Below, one piece after another: positions 5,641 to 6,168 of a stretch of 6,168 nucleotides of DNA (the stretch's first letter is position 1; each line of letters starts with the position of its first letter). This DNA is from an uncultured Collinsella sp. Lineage in GTDB: Bacteria > Actinomycetota > Coriobacteriia > Coriobacteriales > Coriobacteriaceae. The notes below the pieces were generated by a model. The model worked only from the letters and a program-made list of their open reading frames with translations, did no database searches and was not told the DNA's origin. The translations under genes and the position numbers were made by a program. The stretch lies in NCBI GenBank assembly GCA_900543275.1, contig UQQL01000088.1, positions 1 through 6,168 on the forward strand, read 5' to 3'.

Positions 5641-6120
5641 ATGCAAACCACGCACATGGCGACCCCGGTACTGGAGGTCGCGCATCTCGAAAAGGTATAT
5701 GGAGCGCTGGGCAACGTGACCCGCGCGCTCAACGACGTCAGCTTTACCGTCAACCGCGGCGAATTCGTTGGCATCATGGGCGCCTCGGGCTCGGGCAAGT
5801 CGACGTTGCTCAACTGCGTCTCGACCATCGATAGCGCTACGAGCGGCACCATCCGCATCAACGGCCAGGACGTAACACGCATGAAGCAGGCCAAGCTCTT
5901 GCAGTTCCGCCGCGAGGAGCTGGGCTTTATCTTCCAGGACTCTAACCTGCTCGATACGCTCACGGCACGCGAGAACATCGCCCTGCCGCTCACCATCGCC
6001 CGTACAAACTCGGCGGAGATCTCGACCCGCGTGCAGGATGTGGCAGCGCGCCTGTCCATCAGTCAGGTGCTCGACAAGTATCCCTACCAGATGTCCGGCG
6101 GCCAGCAGCAGCGCGTTGCC
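5641..6120 (+). CDS. ABC transporter ATP-binding protein, BceA/MacB type (3' end missing)
   Basis: This is the N-terminal 160 residues of an ATPase subunit usually about 230-260 long. It binds and hydrolyses ATP at the cytoplasmic face to drive a membrane permease. Walker A is GASGSGKST (47-55), the Q-loop is FQDSN with Gln99, and the signature is SGGQQQR (152-158). Walker B and the H-loop would follow but are lost. The stretch FIFQDSNLLDTLTARENIALPL is typical of the BceA branch (antimicrobial-peptide sensing and resistance), closely related to MacB/LolD exporters. A permease gene normally follows. The ATG at 5641 has AAAGGA six bases upstream; in-frame Met6 is less likely. The coding sequence breaks where adapter begins at 6120, so the apparent C-terminal tail LLYTSPSPRDA and the stop are artefacts, not a natural truncation. 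Confidence 0.9.
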
Positions 6121-6168
6121 TGTCTCTTATACACATCTCCGAGCCCACGAGACGCGTAGTAATCTCGT
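6120..6168 (+). other. Nextera sequencing adapter (non-biological)
   Basis: Positions 6120-6138 are the 19-base Tn5 mosaic end CTGTCTCTTATACACATCT. Then comes CCGAGCCCACGAGAC (6139-6153), the rest of the Nextera read-2 adapter, an 8-base index GCGTAGTA (6154-6161; I recall this as Nextera XT index N719), and ATCTCGT (6162-6168), the start of the P7 sequence. The first C may also be genomic. This is untrimmed library adapter at a contig end. Confidence 0.98.

Noticed and set aside
5493..6059. 189-codon upstream extension of the NUDIX-Vsr frame
   Set aside because: It lies antisense to the clearly coding ABC ATPase, lacks any domain, and has abnormal composition (Ser/Arg-rich). The NUDIX domain starts just after the TTG at 5492, which has its own ribosome site.
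6120..6168. Tn5/IS50 transposon end at the contig edge
   Set aside because: The mosaic end is followed by Nextera-specific adapter, index and P7 bases, so it is library DNA, not an insertion.

Overview
This window looks like a contig end from a Coriobacteriia actinobacterium, probably Collinsella-like. I infer this from the fairly high GC, the strong C/G third-position bias in the aldolase gene, and the gene types; no rRNA or other taxonomic marker is present. The last 49 bases (6120-6168) are not genomic. They are a Nextera transposase end, an 8-base index and the start of the P7 adapter, and they cut the final gene short.

Layout. (1) 1-2233 holds a DeoR-family sugar-phosphate regulator on the minus strand and, divergent from it across a 335-base AT-rich gap, a class II ketose-bisphosphate aldolase on the plus strand. 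A hairpin terminator closes the regulator gene and a strong bidirectional terminator closes the aldolase gene. (2) 2077-2398 is non-coding. It has nested and tandem copies of a repeat arranged around that bidirectional terminator. (3) 2399-4017, minus strand, is an AraC-family regulator (cupin plus two HTH motifs) followed 56 bases later by a HAD-superfamily phosphatase, possibly co-transcribed. (4) 4018-4505 has no convincing gene, only a 69-codon ORF with a good ribosome site and a protein-like open frame lacking a start. (5) 4506-5492, minus strand, is a fused protein with an N-terminal NUDIX (MutT/NudG-like) hydrolase, a basic linker and a C-terminal Vsr-type mismatch endonuclease. (6) 5493-5640 is a compact divergent regulatory region with a MerR-style dyad and a second perfect inverted repeat. 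(7) 5641-6120, plus strand, is the N-terminal part of a BceA/MacB-type ABC transporter ATPase.

How they work together. The DeoR/aldolase pair is a typical sugar-phosphate-sensing regulator next to a sugar-bisphosphate aldolase. The aldolase's active-site register fits the tagatose-bisphosphate (GatY/KbaY) group at least as well as the fructose-bisphosphate group. The NUDIX-Vsr protein joins nucleotide-pool cleansing to T:G mismatch nicking in one chain and is the most unusual thing here. I see no complete undescribed defence or mobile system.
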